Shown: positions 1-9,270, counted from the stretch's first letter. The stretch is 23,070 nucleotides of DNA from Euprymna scolopes (GCA_024364805.1 CM044528.1:38556560-38579629), one strand, 5' to 3'. The notes: generated from the letters alone by a model not told the origin. Translations and numbers: made by a program.

Positions 1-830
1 AAAGTTTTGCATGAGTTCAAATACCCTATATATGAAGTTTTGTGTCTTTAGGCCAAAAACTGACAGAGGAGTTTAGTAGGCAATTTTTTTTTTTATATAT
101 ATATATACGTATACATAAATATATATAGAAAAATGTTTGCGTCAAGCACCCAAACCTTTTTACGCAAATATTTTACAAGTATAAATTATGTAGAATATCT
201 GCATGAATAACTGCACATAATAGTTAACTGAAGACGATCATCCCCTCAGAAAAAAAAAAAAAAAAAACTAATAGAGAATTAATTGAAATGAATGTTTAAA
301 AGAATATGCAAATTCTTTTATTAGTGAATGCAACTCCACAACCCACAGATAAGTTGTATTTTCTTTTTAAATCAATAGAAAAATGGTTTTTAATATGAAT
401 ATAAATATACAAAAAAAAACAAAAAAAACACAAACTTACAGGAGTATAGATATATAAAAACAATGTAAATATAAATTTGCATAGAAATAGAATTATATTT
501 GTTTAATTCATTGGCATGGGGTGGGGAAAATGTTCGAAAAAATAAACAAAAAGGTGTTAGTAGGACCCTCCCAATCATCTCTACATGGTAGACCACCCAC
601 TATTTTCCGGCTGAAGCAGTTCGATCTCTAATTGGTTCTGAATTCTAGACAAGATCAACAAAAAAAAGGGGGGAGGGGGGGCTCCATGATGAAATTACTT
701 ATTGGGATGGCTGTGGTTAAAAATAAAAAAATAAAAAATCGGGGAGTGAGCATCTTAGAGGCTTCCTATTAGAGGGGGCCATTCACTCAGCTAGCTAAGA
801 ACTTAATCTAGACACCTGTTTTAGGAGTCT
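1..830. other. AT-rich intronic DNA, no gene seen
   Basis: This stretch is made of A/T runs, short TA repeats and a G-rich patch near 667-682. It lies downstream of MESD exon 1 on that gene's strand, so it is probably intron 1. I looked on the minus strand for the conserved MESD continuation after EQWE and for its core segments and saw none. The small open frames here are rich in F, Y, I and L and look like chance frames in AT-rich DNA. Confidence 0.6.
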
Positions 831-939
831 GGAGTCTGGCAAGATCTGGAACCATGCACGTCATGCTTAGGTGGGGAACATGAACTCCAACTTGGCACTT
901 CTATGCACACAGACTCACTATCTTTATACATCTTCAGTT

Positions 940-2650
940 ACATTAATGTAATCTTTTCCTATCACATCTGGTGCTTGAAGAAAGGGACCAGATCCTAATC
1001 AGGAAAAGATTCAACCCTGCACTTCTCTTGAACTCTTGAACTCCATATCACCATTCTGGCTATGCCAGGATCACAAGAAACACCATTCGTCTCTCCCTGT
1101 CTCACAGCAACTCTGCGCTGTGGATGACGTAGGACACGTCCAGCAGGCGAAACTGCTCGGAATTGATAAGAGATGTCACCTCATTGACATACATCCAGTA
1201 CCATCTGAGCCCTCTGCATTTGAAGAATACATGTTTCTAGCATTTCTTCGGTTGGGGTCCTGCAATGAGAGACACTCAAATGACCCCACTAGTCCAGCAC
1301 TTTCCAGTATGGCATAGAGGGGCAACGCGTTTCAGGCCAATTGCCAGGTCATGGAAAACAGAGTTACTGAGTTGATTCGACCCTGGTGCCCAACTCCACT
1401 GGGAGAAGATCTCCTTTGACAACTCCAAACGCTCAACAAGCGGGTCATTGGCAGCCTCCTCACTAATTCCTCATAGACTTCCTTTCTAGTGAAAGATCGC
1501 TGGACGTTGGGAGGTTCCTTAGCGCGGCCCTACACTCTCAAAAACTGCATGTCACTCCACGGCTTTTAACACGCCAAACCTTGACAAAAGACCATGTGGT
1601 CAAGGATGAGGTCGGGAAAAGCAGCCTCAACAATGGGGTTCCAATGCAGACTTTTCTATCATGGTTTGGTTCAGGAACGCCAGTCTCTCGGCATTTCAAT
1701 GACACTTCATCAATTCATCCCTGCCATGGCTATCTGTTTTCCTCAGCAATGTGATTATTCCCTTGATGACTTGACCTGGGATTGAACCCTTGTCAAACTA
1801 GTGGTTAAACACATTCACCAGAATCGGTATCAACATGGGCGACAGCCTCAAATACAATTCGTAAGGCAGACCATCGAGTCCAGGCGATCTGTTGGAGCTG
1901 ACCTGCTTCAATGCAGTCAGGCTCTCTTCCGCTTGCCCTTGCAACTAGCCTACTCGAAGCGGGAGTGGGGGGGGGCAGCCAAATAGTCGCCAAATTCATG
2001 GACAGGGAGATCAGCCTGTTACGTGAAACGCTCTTCGAAATACTCTCAACACCCCTCGCAGATCTCCCAAGTCGACCTTCAGGTTGCGTCCATCCGGGTG
2101 CTTGACGTTAGCTATATACTTGTCAGAGTCACCACACATGGAGACCTCCCTACATATGTTTGCATTCAATGACTACTTTCCTAAGTCTAGCCCTAACTAC
2201 TTGGCCTTTGTAACGCTCGCTAGCCTCGCATCAAAGGTTCTGCCTAGCTAGTTCCTGACCTACAGTATCCCTTAAACCCGTGGCCTTAGCAAACTTTTCC
2301 TCAAGCTGTTTCTTCGTCCTGGCCTTATTCGCTGTGAGGCGCCGAGAGTATGTGATGGAGAAGTTCCTAATTTTAGCTTTTAGGCTAACCCACTACCTAC
2401 TTCCTGTAACCGCCCCTACTGAAGCCTCTTGAATGAACCTCACTAGTTTTACCCAGAAGTCTTGTATCTTCAGTAGGGAGGTATTCAATTCCTGGTTTGG
2501 GCCTATTTCTCAGATTTAGACGGGCCATAACTAGTTTATGGTCCGACATTTCTAGCCAGTGGAACATAGTATAATCTAGGAGTTCTATATCACCTCTTTT
2601 AACTAACATCCTATCCAGAAGTGAAGGGTTTAATTCTTTTTTCATAAGCG
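940..2650 (-). mobile_element. Broken LINE, Tx1/L1-like group
   Basis: Read on the minus strand, this is a non-LTR retrotransposon with an AP-type endonuclease followed by reverse transcriptase. The endonuclease tail (about 2400-2640) contains SLLDRMLVKRGDIELLDYT and the active-site motif SDHKLVMARL (near 2522-2549). A linker with RLTANKARTKKQLEEKF lies at about 2290-2345. The start of the RT reads SSNRSPGLDGLPYELYLRL (about 1840-1910), then GSIPGQVIKGIITLL (about 1750-1795). The RT palm with its catalytic aspartates is not seen: the frame passes from about 1710 into C-terminal-type sequence at about 1640-1000, so an internal deletion is likely. Several frameshifts and stops are present. Order and motifs fit the Tx1-like branch of the L1 group, but the clade is inferred from memory. 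The 3' end is not sharply defined and could reach about 830. Confidence 0.75.
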
Positions 2651-2677
2651 ATATATATATATATATATATATATATA
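2650..2677. repeat. (AT)n microsatellite
   Basis: An uninterrupted AT dinucleotide tract of about 14 units separates the 5' end of the Tx1-like LINE from the tRNA-type SINE head that starts just after it. It may be the tail of an older insertion or slippage at the junction. Confidence 0.9.
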
Positions 2678-2678
2678 G

Positions 2679-2760
2679 TTGTGCAAGATGGCCTAGTAGT
2701 AGAGGTTTATGCTTCTTTCCATGAGGTCCCCATTTCAAATCTTGTTAGATTCAGCCACTC
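2679..2760 (+). mobile_element. tRNA-derived SINE head
   Basis: A tRNA-like pol III promoter is visible: an A box TGGCCTAGTAG at 2689-2699 and a B-box-like ATTTCAAATCTT at 2732-2743, about 43 nt apart as in a tRNA gene. There is no cloverleaf good enough for a working tRNA. The A-box wording resembles tRNA-related SINE families of cephalopods (recalled, not searched). The copy is short: it begins directly after an (AT)n tract and no body or tail can be bounded after about 2760. The B box departs from the canonical GGTTCGAATCC, so it is probably old and inactive. Confidence 0.6.
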
Positions 2761-3139
2761 TGAATGAAATGAAAATATTTTTATTTTTTTTTTTGCTTAC
2801 CTGAAAGTTAATAATTAACATATTCAATGAATTTCACATTTCAAAATTCAACAAATTTCACATTTCAAAACACAAAAGATGAAAAATAAAACACTTTCAA
2901 AATTCAGATTTTCAACCTTAAAAATCTGATGTGTGCAATTTTTTTTTTTTTATCTACAATCTTCATCCTCCCTACAATGCAATATATTTTCGGCTCATTA
3001 TTTTAAGCATATTTGTACCCACAAATAAAGGGGCGCGGGTTGTAGGCCAAAACATATATATATAAATATCTATTATGAAAAAAGTACACCATTATAAAGT
3101 TCAGTCTTCACTTAATAATCGGTGAAAATTTCGTATTGA
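2761..3139. other. AT-rich intronic DNA, nothing recognised
   Basis: This stretch contains T runs (2784-2794, 2939-2952) and a near-duplicate pair of short phrases around 2830-2870 (TTTCACATTTCAAAA twice). No coding, RNA or transposon signal was found. Confidence 0.6.
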
Positions 3140-3142
3140 TTA

Positions 3143-3344
3143 GATGGTACTCCTGCATTTATTGATCCGTGCTGAAATAATAACATTTAAAAAGCCATTC
3201 TTAACATGGGGAGGGGGAGGGTGTTTTGTACCTATTCTGTACTTTAACCTTACAATTGAATAAAAAAAAACAACATAAAACTTTAATTAAACTTGGAAAT
3301 ACGATTTAAAAAATAGCGCGGATCAGTAAGTGCATTAGCACCGA
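3143..3344 (-). mobile_element. Harbinger-like MITE, copy A
   Basis: This is a 202-bp element flanked on both sides by TTA (3140-3142 and 3345-3347), the usual 3-bp target duplication of PIF/Harbinger elements. Its ends are inverted relative to each other: GGTACTCCTGCAT with GATCCG on the left, and GGTGCTAATGCAC with GATCCG on the right when reverse-complemented. The whole element is an inverted copy of the one at 4003-4211, sharing the TIRs, the core around 3191-3204 and the GCGCTATTTTTTAAATCG segment. It has no coding capacity, so it is non-autonomous. Family assignment rests on TSD size and TIR form only. Confidence 0.75.
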
Positions 3345-3347
3345 TTA

Positions 3348-3999
3348 GATAATTACTTAATTTTTGGTAAATTTTTTAAACAGGTTGAAGGTGTTTACTC
3401 TGAAAGGCATTTTCTTATTTTTCAACCTCCTCGTGTTAAGAACGGCTTTCGGAATAAACCCCCTTTGCAGGTTGGAGAACCAGCCAGCGCACATTGATCG
3501 AAATAGTAATTGGTTCTTACTAAAATAATAACAGAGGAAATACATCTTTTCTGGTAAATGCGTACCTGAACTAAAATTGAAAAAATAACTGCAGCAAAAA
3601 ATAAATAATTTTTGTTTCATTTCGTTTTCGAGTTTCCGTTTCGGTGTTTAAGTTTAATGGACACTACTTTAGCGATGATTTGGCCAGGGTATTCCGATAG
3701 TGACATTTACCAAATAATTTTCTACTGGATGCTTTTTCACAATTTTTGTATATGGTACTATTTTCGACATGACAAGTACTGTTGTTTTTACTTAAAAGCC
3801 ACACGTTAAAAAAAATCGATCTGTCGACTATATGAACAAAGCAAAAGCACCCTATAATAAACCTCCAGAAGTAGAAGAGAACACTTTACTTTATTCCCTT
3901 CGACCTAAAAATTGAACAAGTCAATTTATAGAATAATATTAGAATCTCCAAATTATACCGATAAAAATTTTAAGATAAAAGAACCGAAATAGTTTCAAG
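3348..3999. other. Spacer between the two MITE copies
   Basis: This is AT-rich sequence without a convincing gene. At 3436-3449 it carries TTAAGAACGGCTTT, a one-mismatch match to the MITE core word, preceded by CCTCC, so part of a third and much older relative may lie at about 3400-3470. The 87-codon minus frame over this stretch has no recognisable protein features. Confidence 0.5.
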
Positions 4000-4002
4000 T
4001 TA

Positions 4003-4211
4003 AAGTAGGTGCTAGTGCAGAGAGTGATCCGCGCTATTTTTTAAATCGTATTTTCAAGTTTAATTAAAGTTTTATGATATGCTTTTTTATTCAATTATAA
4101 GGTTGAAGTATAGAATAAGTGCAAAAAACACCCTCCCTATGTTAAGAATGGCTTTTTAAATAATAACGTTATTATTTACGTCCGGATCACTCTCTGCACT
4201 AGTACCGACTC
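4003..4211 (+). mobile_element. Harbinger-like MITE, copy B
   Basis: This 209-bp element is flanked by TTA (4000-4002 and 4212-4214). Its terminal inverted repeats are about 29 bp long and nearly perfect: the arms at 4008-4031 and 4183-4206 differ at one position over 24 bp and share CTAGTGCAGAGAGTGATCCG. Inside are TTTAAATCGTATTTTCAAG and the core TTAAGAATGGCTTT (4142-4155), both also in copy A in the opposite direction. Better arm identity than in copy A suggests a younger copy. It sits in MESD intron 1, with 36 bp between its end and the last base of exon 1. Confidence 0.8.
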
Positions 4212-4247
4212 TTAATATAAAAACAAGAAACTAGGATTTTTTTTTAC

Positions 4248-4439
4248 CTCCCACTGTTCAAAAAGTCGTTCCATGTCGGCATCAGTGTAATCTCGAATAT
4301 CTTTTTTCTTCCATTTATCTGCAGCATCATCTTTCTTGTCTTTCTTCTCATTTTTGGCTTCTAAAGAGGGAATAATAAATAATATAAGCAAAAACGTTGT
4401 CCAAAAAATGAACGAGCGACCATAAAAAGAAGCAACCAT
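4248..4439 (-). CDS. MESD: MESD, first coding exon (ER chaperone for LRP5/6)
   Basis: This exon encodes 64 residues starting MVASFYGRSF and ending ERLFEQWE. Residues 1-28 are a signal peptide with a hydrophobic core (FIFWTTFLLILFIIP) and a likely cleavage after SLEA. A lysine-rich linker follows, then KKKDIRDYTDADMERLFEQWE, which closely matches the conserved N-terminal segment of MESD/Boca (vertebrate: KKKDIRDYNDADMARLLEQWE). MESD is a chaperone of the endoplasmic reticulum that folds the beta-propeller/EGF modules of LRP5/6 and other LDL-receptor relatives, and so supports Wnt signalling. The ATG at 4437-4439 has the good context AACAAACATGG. An upstream in-frame frame exists but adds no family sequence. 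The exon ends in phase 0 at GAG|GTAAAA (donor 4246-4247). The remaining exons lie beyond position 1, so intron 1 is over 4.2 kb. Confidence 0.93.
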
Positions 4440-4500
4440 GTTTGTTGTTATCACGAAGTACACGCCGCCTTTTGCGAATGGTTCAAATATAAATAAAGCT
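4440..4500 (-). promoter_or_regulatory. Possible MESD 5' UTR and TATA-like box
   Basis: On the minus strand, the sequence just before the MESD start reads TTTATTTATATTTG (about 4481-4494), then a GC-richer stretch AAAAGGCGGCGTGTACTTCG, then the Kozak context. A TATA-like element about 45-55 nt from the ATG would imply a very short 5' UTR. This is read by eye; the surroundings are so AT-rich that the match may be chance. Confidence 0.3.
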
Positions 4501-6780
4501 GACATGAAATCGCAGTTTCGTATTTTTATTATTATTTTTTTAACATTATTTTTATTAATTGATGAATTAAACATTATTTATTGACTAAAATTTATTTAAA
4601 ATATAATTTTTAAAAATTTAAATTAACTTAAACTTTGTTTCCATATTTTCGTATTAAAAATGTAAATACTCCTTCTTTTTGGTAAGGAGCAATGTGTAGC
4701 ATCTGTTCTGATACTACACTTAAACTGTTCTGTTTTTTGTTTTTTTTGTTTTTTTTGCACGAAATTTTTCGAAACTGAGACAATTTTTATCAATTTTAGT
4801 CTCAATTCAGAATGATCCATTTTGGAGAGTTGAATACCTCACCTCCATATGCACACATTATGCCAAACTCTGGCCTCATGGGAACACAAATAGAGACAGT
4901 CATACCATGATCATGGTGTATTATCTGTGCTTGGACGAATGGGTCACATTGTTAAGTGTAAGATCGATAGAGGATGACCGACGACCCCCACCAAAAAAAA
5001 AAAAAAAGAATTCACACTCACTTTTGATGGCCTTATGCCTAAGCTGTATAGTAAATTCTGCTTGTTTCAGTCTTGCAAATAAAAAATTTAAGATGCGGTA
5101 TTTGTTTTTTCCTCAGTCAGAGGAGGAGAAATCTACATTAAAAATAAACCTTGTGTCTAACTTTTCCTTCATGGAGAAGCAATAAATATGGACTTTCTGA
5201 CCACTAATCGAGTTTGGACACTCACCCCTTAACAATTTGTTATTCAGTTTGGGGGAAAAGTAATTTCTGATTCTTTATGTTTGATTTGTCATCAGTGGCC
5301 AGTATCTGGTAAAATGATGAAGCAAACATCATGGTGCCAGACACAGAATTTGTACTGCAACTGTGTGACTGGACCGAAACCAAGGCCTGTACTCATTTTC
5401 AAATGTGTAGGCCTTGGGGATATAAAAGACAGTGAATTTCTGAGTGTGGGGAGTTTTGGTTTATGAGTTAGGCATTCATTTTGAGATTCACTGCCTTTGT
5501 AGAAGAAGTAGAAAAAAAAGTAGAAGATGACGAAACAGAAAAATCCAACATAATATCATAAAGAATGATCCAGAACCATCTGTCCTAAACCAGCACTATC
5601 TAATTCCATTCCAGATCTGTGTTCAATTCCTACAACAGGATAATAGCATGCTTATTCCAGCAACAGCAACTGGAAAGAATTGAAAAAGTGTCCAAATTTA
5701 ACTTAGTAGCAGCCAAATTAGACGTATTTAAATACTAGAATCTATAAAAACCACTTATATATAACCATTTACAAGTAAGACAAGGAGAAAAAAGAAGAAA
5801 TAAAAACCACTCGAAATAATTATAAACTTTTATTTAAATAGGGAAAAATAAATTGAAAGGAGAGAGAAAAAAATAATAATAAAGTCTGAAGTTCACCTTT
5901 TAACTATATAAAAGACTGTATTTTGACTACCAAAAAATGTCACCTTTTGGCGAACATTAAAGGTTCTAGTAACAGTTCAAGAGAGAGAAAGAATAGAATT
6001 AAAAGATAAGAAAAGATTAAGAAAGAGGCAAAACTTACTTTGTGATAAGAATAGTTTTTTTTAGAAGCAAGGATAATTTATACAGAATTTTTTAAAGAAT
6101 TTTTAGAATTGTCATTCCTGCTTGAAATAGCATAAAAATAAAAAAATGTCTTGTTGGGGTTTCCTTCTTTTTTTTATCAAATAAATCTGCATCTTCAACT
6201 TTCTTTTACTCATATTGTCAGCTTTTATTTGGGGGGGGGGGGACATTACTTGACCTGATGTAGCTTCGACAACTTAGTCGAACGAAAACTTTTTTCTTAT
6301 TAGAGAAGGCTGTTTATTCTTGCTGCACCATTGAAGATTATACACTTTCCTTTTCACTTCGAATATTTGCTGAGGACCAAGCAAATTATTGTTGTTTGCA
6401 CCGTCACTTTTTTCACTCGTCTGAGGTTTAACATTTCCACTTATTTCTTTTCCTCTAGACAAGACTTTTGACTTGATTCTTTAAGACTTTTCTGTCTGAG
6501 CTCAGCCAGCATTTTTCTCTTCATTTTCGTCACCTAGTTGAAAATTTAACTGATGAAATAGGATCTTCAACTAGAGCCTCCTAATGTCGCACCATGACAG
6601 GTTACTACATCCAGGTCCGACATTTTCAAACAATGACCTTTCATTACCAAAGGCCAAGGCAGTGACTCCTTTTTTCATTTCCATTTTCACTTAAATCGGC
6701 GAGCAAAAAATCACTTGACCAATCGTTAACAAAGAAACAGTCACATGCTAGTCTACAACTACTTGCATAGAGGGGTGGGT
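4500..6780. other. Intergenic region, nothing recognised
   Basis: This is MESD upstream flank. It holds A/T runs (for example 4994-5008), an 11-nt G run near 6231-6242 and purine-rich stretches around 5980-6040. Frames at 4907-5185 and 5281-5466 are short and lack any domain-like pattern. A lone B-box-like GTTCAATTCC at 5631-5640 has no A box at tRNA distance. No RNA gene or transposon ends were found. Confidence 0.5.
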
Positions 6781-6830
6781 TAAAGAAAGAAGAAAAGAAA
6801 GAGAGAAAGAAAGGTAGATGGAAGAATTAA
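6781..6830 (+). repeat. Purine (GA)-rich tract
   Basis: A run of AAAGAAAG and GAGAAAGAAAG units forms a purine-only strand of roughly 40 bases. It lies just upstream of the fossil retroelement leader. The 121-codon open frame on its complementary strand is explained by this base bias. Confidence 0.7.
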
Positions 6831-6979
6831 ATTCTGACAAAAGGAAAGAAAGCCAGAGATATGAAAAACAGACTTACCGACAGAGAAGTAAAAGAGAAAC
6901 ATGACGATGGACAGAGCATCAAAATATATATGACAGCCTCGGAAGAGATCACATGACATATGCAAATGTGGCAAAATAG

Positions 6980-8240
6980 AAAGTATATAAAAGACAAATG
7001 ACAAAGAGTTCAGGGGCATAGTTTCTGTGTAGATGACTGAAAAAGTTTTTGTTGTTGAGAGACACCTGATGAAGGCCAGAGGAATAGTTAGCCAAAACGT
7101 TGTGAAACAATAACTATTTCGGCAAAATATTGTTTTGCATACCAAAATAATATGGAGAGGATTCTGAAAGTGAGTAGCAATATTGTGAAGACGTTCAATG
7201 GAGAAGTTGATTTAATGGCCTGGTTGGCAAAGGGGAAGTTGGTTGATAGAATTAGCAGGATGCAAGGAAACAAGACAAAAGCAGGTTGTGAGACCCACTT
7301 TTGTTAATGGTTTCCCAGAAAATATTTCCATGGTAACTGAATGTCAAACAAACTAATTTTAATTGCCATAGTACTCATGGCCACGCAGACTCTGGAAGTT
7401 GCAGCAATTGCAAAATGAAAACCGAAGACCTAAACATGTTGATGAAAGATAAGCAAAGTATTTAGTGGAAAATGCTATACGTGTAAGGGTCGTCACCTGG
7501 TGAGGGATTATAACGAACCATGTGGCAAACCAGAGAACTATGTGAGATACTGCCTACAGGGAAATGAAAATGGCGCTACAGCTGTGTTGGTGGTTATCCC
7601 TTTACATCAGCAACTGCATAAAATGGATCACTACTAACATTGAAAGTGTTCGTGAATGACATAAATGTGAGAGTCGTCATTGATACTGACTTTACTGCCA
7701 TGTTAATTCAATCGGATTTTTCAAGTGATTGTAAGAGCACAAGTACTATAAGAGTAGTGGGTTGACAGAAGGTTGTATGCAGAGGAATGAGTACTGTAAC
7801 ACTGGAAATATGTAGACGACTGATGAGTACCAAGGTAGTTGTGATGGACAAGTGATTAACGGTATTGATATCATAGTGAGGATGGATATTATCCACCAAT
7901 TTGATTATCGATGAAAATGATGAGGTAGAAATCAGAAGAGGAGATTGTGTTACAAACATACACTTAAATCGAGCAAATAATGAAAAATTCAATGTGAAGT
8001 GGTAGACAAGGACTTCAGCACAAAATTTGATGGAATGAGGTGGACTTCAGAACCCCCAATGTTGATTGTTATTATACAAAACTGACTAAAAAACAAAAGG
8101 TTGACTTCCATAATAAAGTTAAGCAGTGACTTGTAGAAAAAACCCTAGTATCTTGGAATCAAGATGTAAAAATGGAAGTGCTTCCCATAATGGTAGTGAT
8201 ACAATCCATGAGTGCATTTTTCATTATTTTCGCCACAGAT
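6980..8240 (+). mobile_element. Fossil LTR-type retroelement (gag-protease-start of RT)
   Basis: This is an old, broken copy in the order gag, protease, reverse transcriptase. A leader carries a TATA box (TATATAAAAG, 6984-6993) and a hammerhead-like motif (7063-7104). A gag-like reading starts at about 7152 (MERILKVSSNIVKTFNGEVD). A zinc-knuckle-like patch (CYTCKGRH) lies near 7473-7496. A retropepsin-like region (LKVFVNDINVRVVIDT) lies from about 7631 to 7880. The N-terminal RT lead-in (WTSEPPM, then LPIMVVIQS) lies at about 8030-8215. This order and the RT lead-in wording fit Ty3/gypsy-like elements as seen in molluscs (recalled, not searched). The coding part carries many lesions and ends before the RT core, so it is ancient. 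No pair of LTRs could be delimited. Confidence 0.65.
7063..7104 (+). other. Hammerhead-ribozyme-like motif in retroelement leader
   Basis: The segment contains CACCTGATGA, a helix II candidate (GGCCA with TAGCC, imperfect), an A-rich core strand, then ACGTT and GTG. The CAC and GTG would pair as helix I. It sits about 80 nt after the TATA box and about 50 nt before the gag-like start. The same motif is found at 8505-8546 and 8996-9047. Hammerhead motifs of this minimal kind, with almost no helix III, are known from Penelope-like elements and retrozymes. Activity of this copy is doubtful, because the core fit is imperfect. Confidence 0.35.
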
Positions 8241-8445
8241 GCCACTTCAACAGTTTGCCACTTATGAACATTTGTCATCAATGCATAAAGTCAGCTGAAC
8301 TTAAGGACATTGCATTATGAACCCATATATTTATAAAGGAAAACTCAGATAAGCCTGCACACACCACCCTTGTTTGGTTCATATCGTATGCTCAAATACA
8401 ATGACAATTTTTTTATTGTAAATGTTGGAGGAACAATTTTCTACC
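8241..8445. other. Unassigned sequence after the fossil
   Basis: No RT motif can be followed here and no other element was recognised. It may be degraded continuation of the fossil or host DNA. Confidence 0.4.
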
Positions 8446-8456
8446 AAAACAGAATT

Positions 8457-8750
8457 AATTTATTTATTGCGGACTACTATCCTCATCTTTTTTAGTTGTT
8501 GTTTCACAACATTTTGGCCAACTATTCTTCTGGCCTTCATCAGGTGGTAACTGCGACGGGATAGGAACTCCAAATCTCCTAACTGCATTCTCAGCAATTA
8601 CTGCCATCAATAGTTATCGTCTCACCATGTTTTTGCCAAGTAAGTCTCTGGCCAGCTTTGGGTAGGATTGAAACCGCTATCTTCAGAGAATTCTCACCTG
8701 GAACCTGAGAGATTCAGCGTCTCTATCCACTGCGCCACGGGCGACAAAGG
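8457..8750 (-). mobile_element. Composite tRNA-derived SINE (full-length-looking)
   Basis: Read on the minus strand, it has a tRNA-like head with A box TGGCGCAGTGG (complement of 8728-8738) and B box GGTTTCAATCC (complement of 8665-8675). A linker follows, then a body with TTGCTGAGAATGCAG and GGAGTTCCTATCC, the hammerhead-like motif (8505-8546), and a tail GATGAGGATAGTAGTCCGC followed by AATAAATAAATT. The roughly 290-bp plan of head, body and A/T-rich tail is that of a SINE with a shared central domain. Whether it belongs to a named cephalopod family cannot be decided from the sequence alone. An 11-bp word AAAACAGAATT sits just outside its tail (8446-8456). Confidence 0.7.
8505..8546 (-). other. 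Hammerhead-like motif in SINE body
   Basis: On the minus strand: CAC, CTGATGA, one extra A, helix II as a perfect 5-bp GGCCA/TGGCC pair, then AAAATGTT and GTG. Compared with a hammerhead core the helix II 3' strand is followed by AAAA instead of GAAA, which would be expected to hurt cleavage. Helix I is CAC/GTG with further GTT/AAC pairing outside a small internal loop. Confidence 0.35.
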
Positions 8751-8880
8751 GCGATCAAGGTTGGATTTTTTTGGTCTTATAAATCCATATTTATTCATTA
8801 TCTGATTTTCCATGGGTCGAGTCCAAACCAAATGGTATATTTATTTTTTAATTTGAATTCATTCAAATTGAGATGAATAT
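8751..8880. other. Spacer inside the fold-back SINE locus
   Basis: About 130 bp of AT-rich sequence, including AATTTGAATTCATTCAAATT, a near-perfect palindrome at about 8851-8870. It separates the tRNA-like head of the minus SINE from the second, folded SINE piece. Confidence 0.5.
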
Positions 8881-9090
8881 TATTTATTAATTTATTTATT
8901 GCGGATTATTATCCTCATCTTTCTTAGTTGTTGTTTCACGATGGCAATAATTGCTGAGAATGCAGTCAGGAGATTCGGAGTTCCTATCCTGTCTCGGTTA
9001 CCACCTGATGAAGGCCAGAAGAATAGTTGGCTGAAATGTCGTGAAACAACAACTAAGAAAAGTCCACAATAAATAAATTAATAAATAATG
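8881..9090 (+). mobile_element. Fold-back partial SINE (two tails, one body)
   Basis: This copy lacks the tRNA-like head. It begins with the SINE tail on the minus strand (ATTTATTGCGGATTATTATC to GTTGTTTCAC, 8890-8940). It switches without a gap to the body on the plus strand (ATGGCAATAATTGCTGAGAA onwards, from 8941) and ends in the plus-strand tail (GTGAAACAACAACTAAG, then CAATAAATAAATTAATAAAT). It therefore has about 50-bp inverted ends both made of the same SINE 3' end. The body is about 90 percent similar by eye to the copy at 8457-8750. The sharp switch suggests strand switching during insertion or a later rearrangement between two insertions. Confidence 0.65.
8996..9047 (+). other. Hammerhead-like motif with intact GAAA core
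   Basis: The best of the three copies. CTGATGA is at 9005-9011, followed by one extra A. Helix II is GGCCA (9013-9017) with TGGCT (9028-9032). GAAA is at 9033-9036, then TGTC, then GTG (9041-9043), which pairs with CAC (9002-9004). GTT (8997-8999) can also pair with AAC (9045-9047) beyond an internal loop. Helix III is essentially absent, so cleavage would need a dimer or tandem arrangement, as reported for Penelope-like element hammerheads. The extra A before helix II and the altered helix III bases are weak points. Confidence 0.4.
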
Positions 9091-9270
9091 AATTCCAATT
9101 AAATAATGTATACAAAACAGAATTGTTTGAAATTTCACAAATGAATATTTCTGACTAAAAAAGCACTTGTAAACTTATAGTTATATAAATATTTTGTTAT
9201 TTAATCATGTCTTTCTTGATTTTTTTTCTTTTACAAAACACTGTTCATGCTACATGAGCAATTGCAAGCT

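Noticed and set aside
2689-2743. Functional tRNA gene
   Set aside because: A and B boxes are present, but the stems do not form a proper cloverleaf and the B box is diverged. A SINE head explains it.
4000-4215. TTAA flanks of MITE copy B as a piggyBac signature
   Set aside because: The sister copy A has TTA flanks but not TTAA, so the common duplication is TTA, which fits PIF/Harbinger better.
1-4247. MESD exon 2 within the window
   Set aside because: The conserved continuation after EQWE and the core segments of the family could not be found on the minus strand, so the remaining exons are probably outside.
4907-5466. Two plus-strand frames (4907-5185 and 5281-5466) as small genes
   Set aside because: No recognisable motif. 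The first is carried across a poly(A) stretch reading as lysines. Both look like chance.
5600-5680. SINE or tRNA from the B-box-like GTTCAATTCC at 5631-5640
   Set aside because: No A box at the right distance and no tRNA-like folding around it.
6780-7145. 121-codon minus-strand frame as a membrane protein
   Set aside because: It is the pyrimidine complement of a purine-rich tract plus retroelement leader, which explains its F/L/S-rich look.
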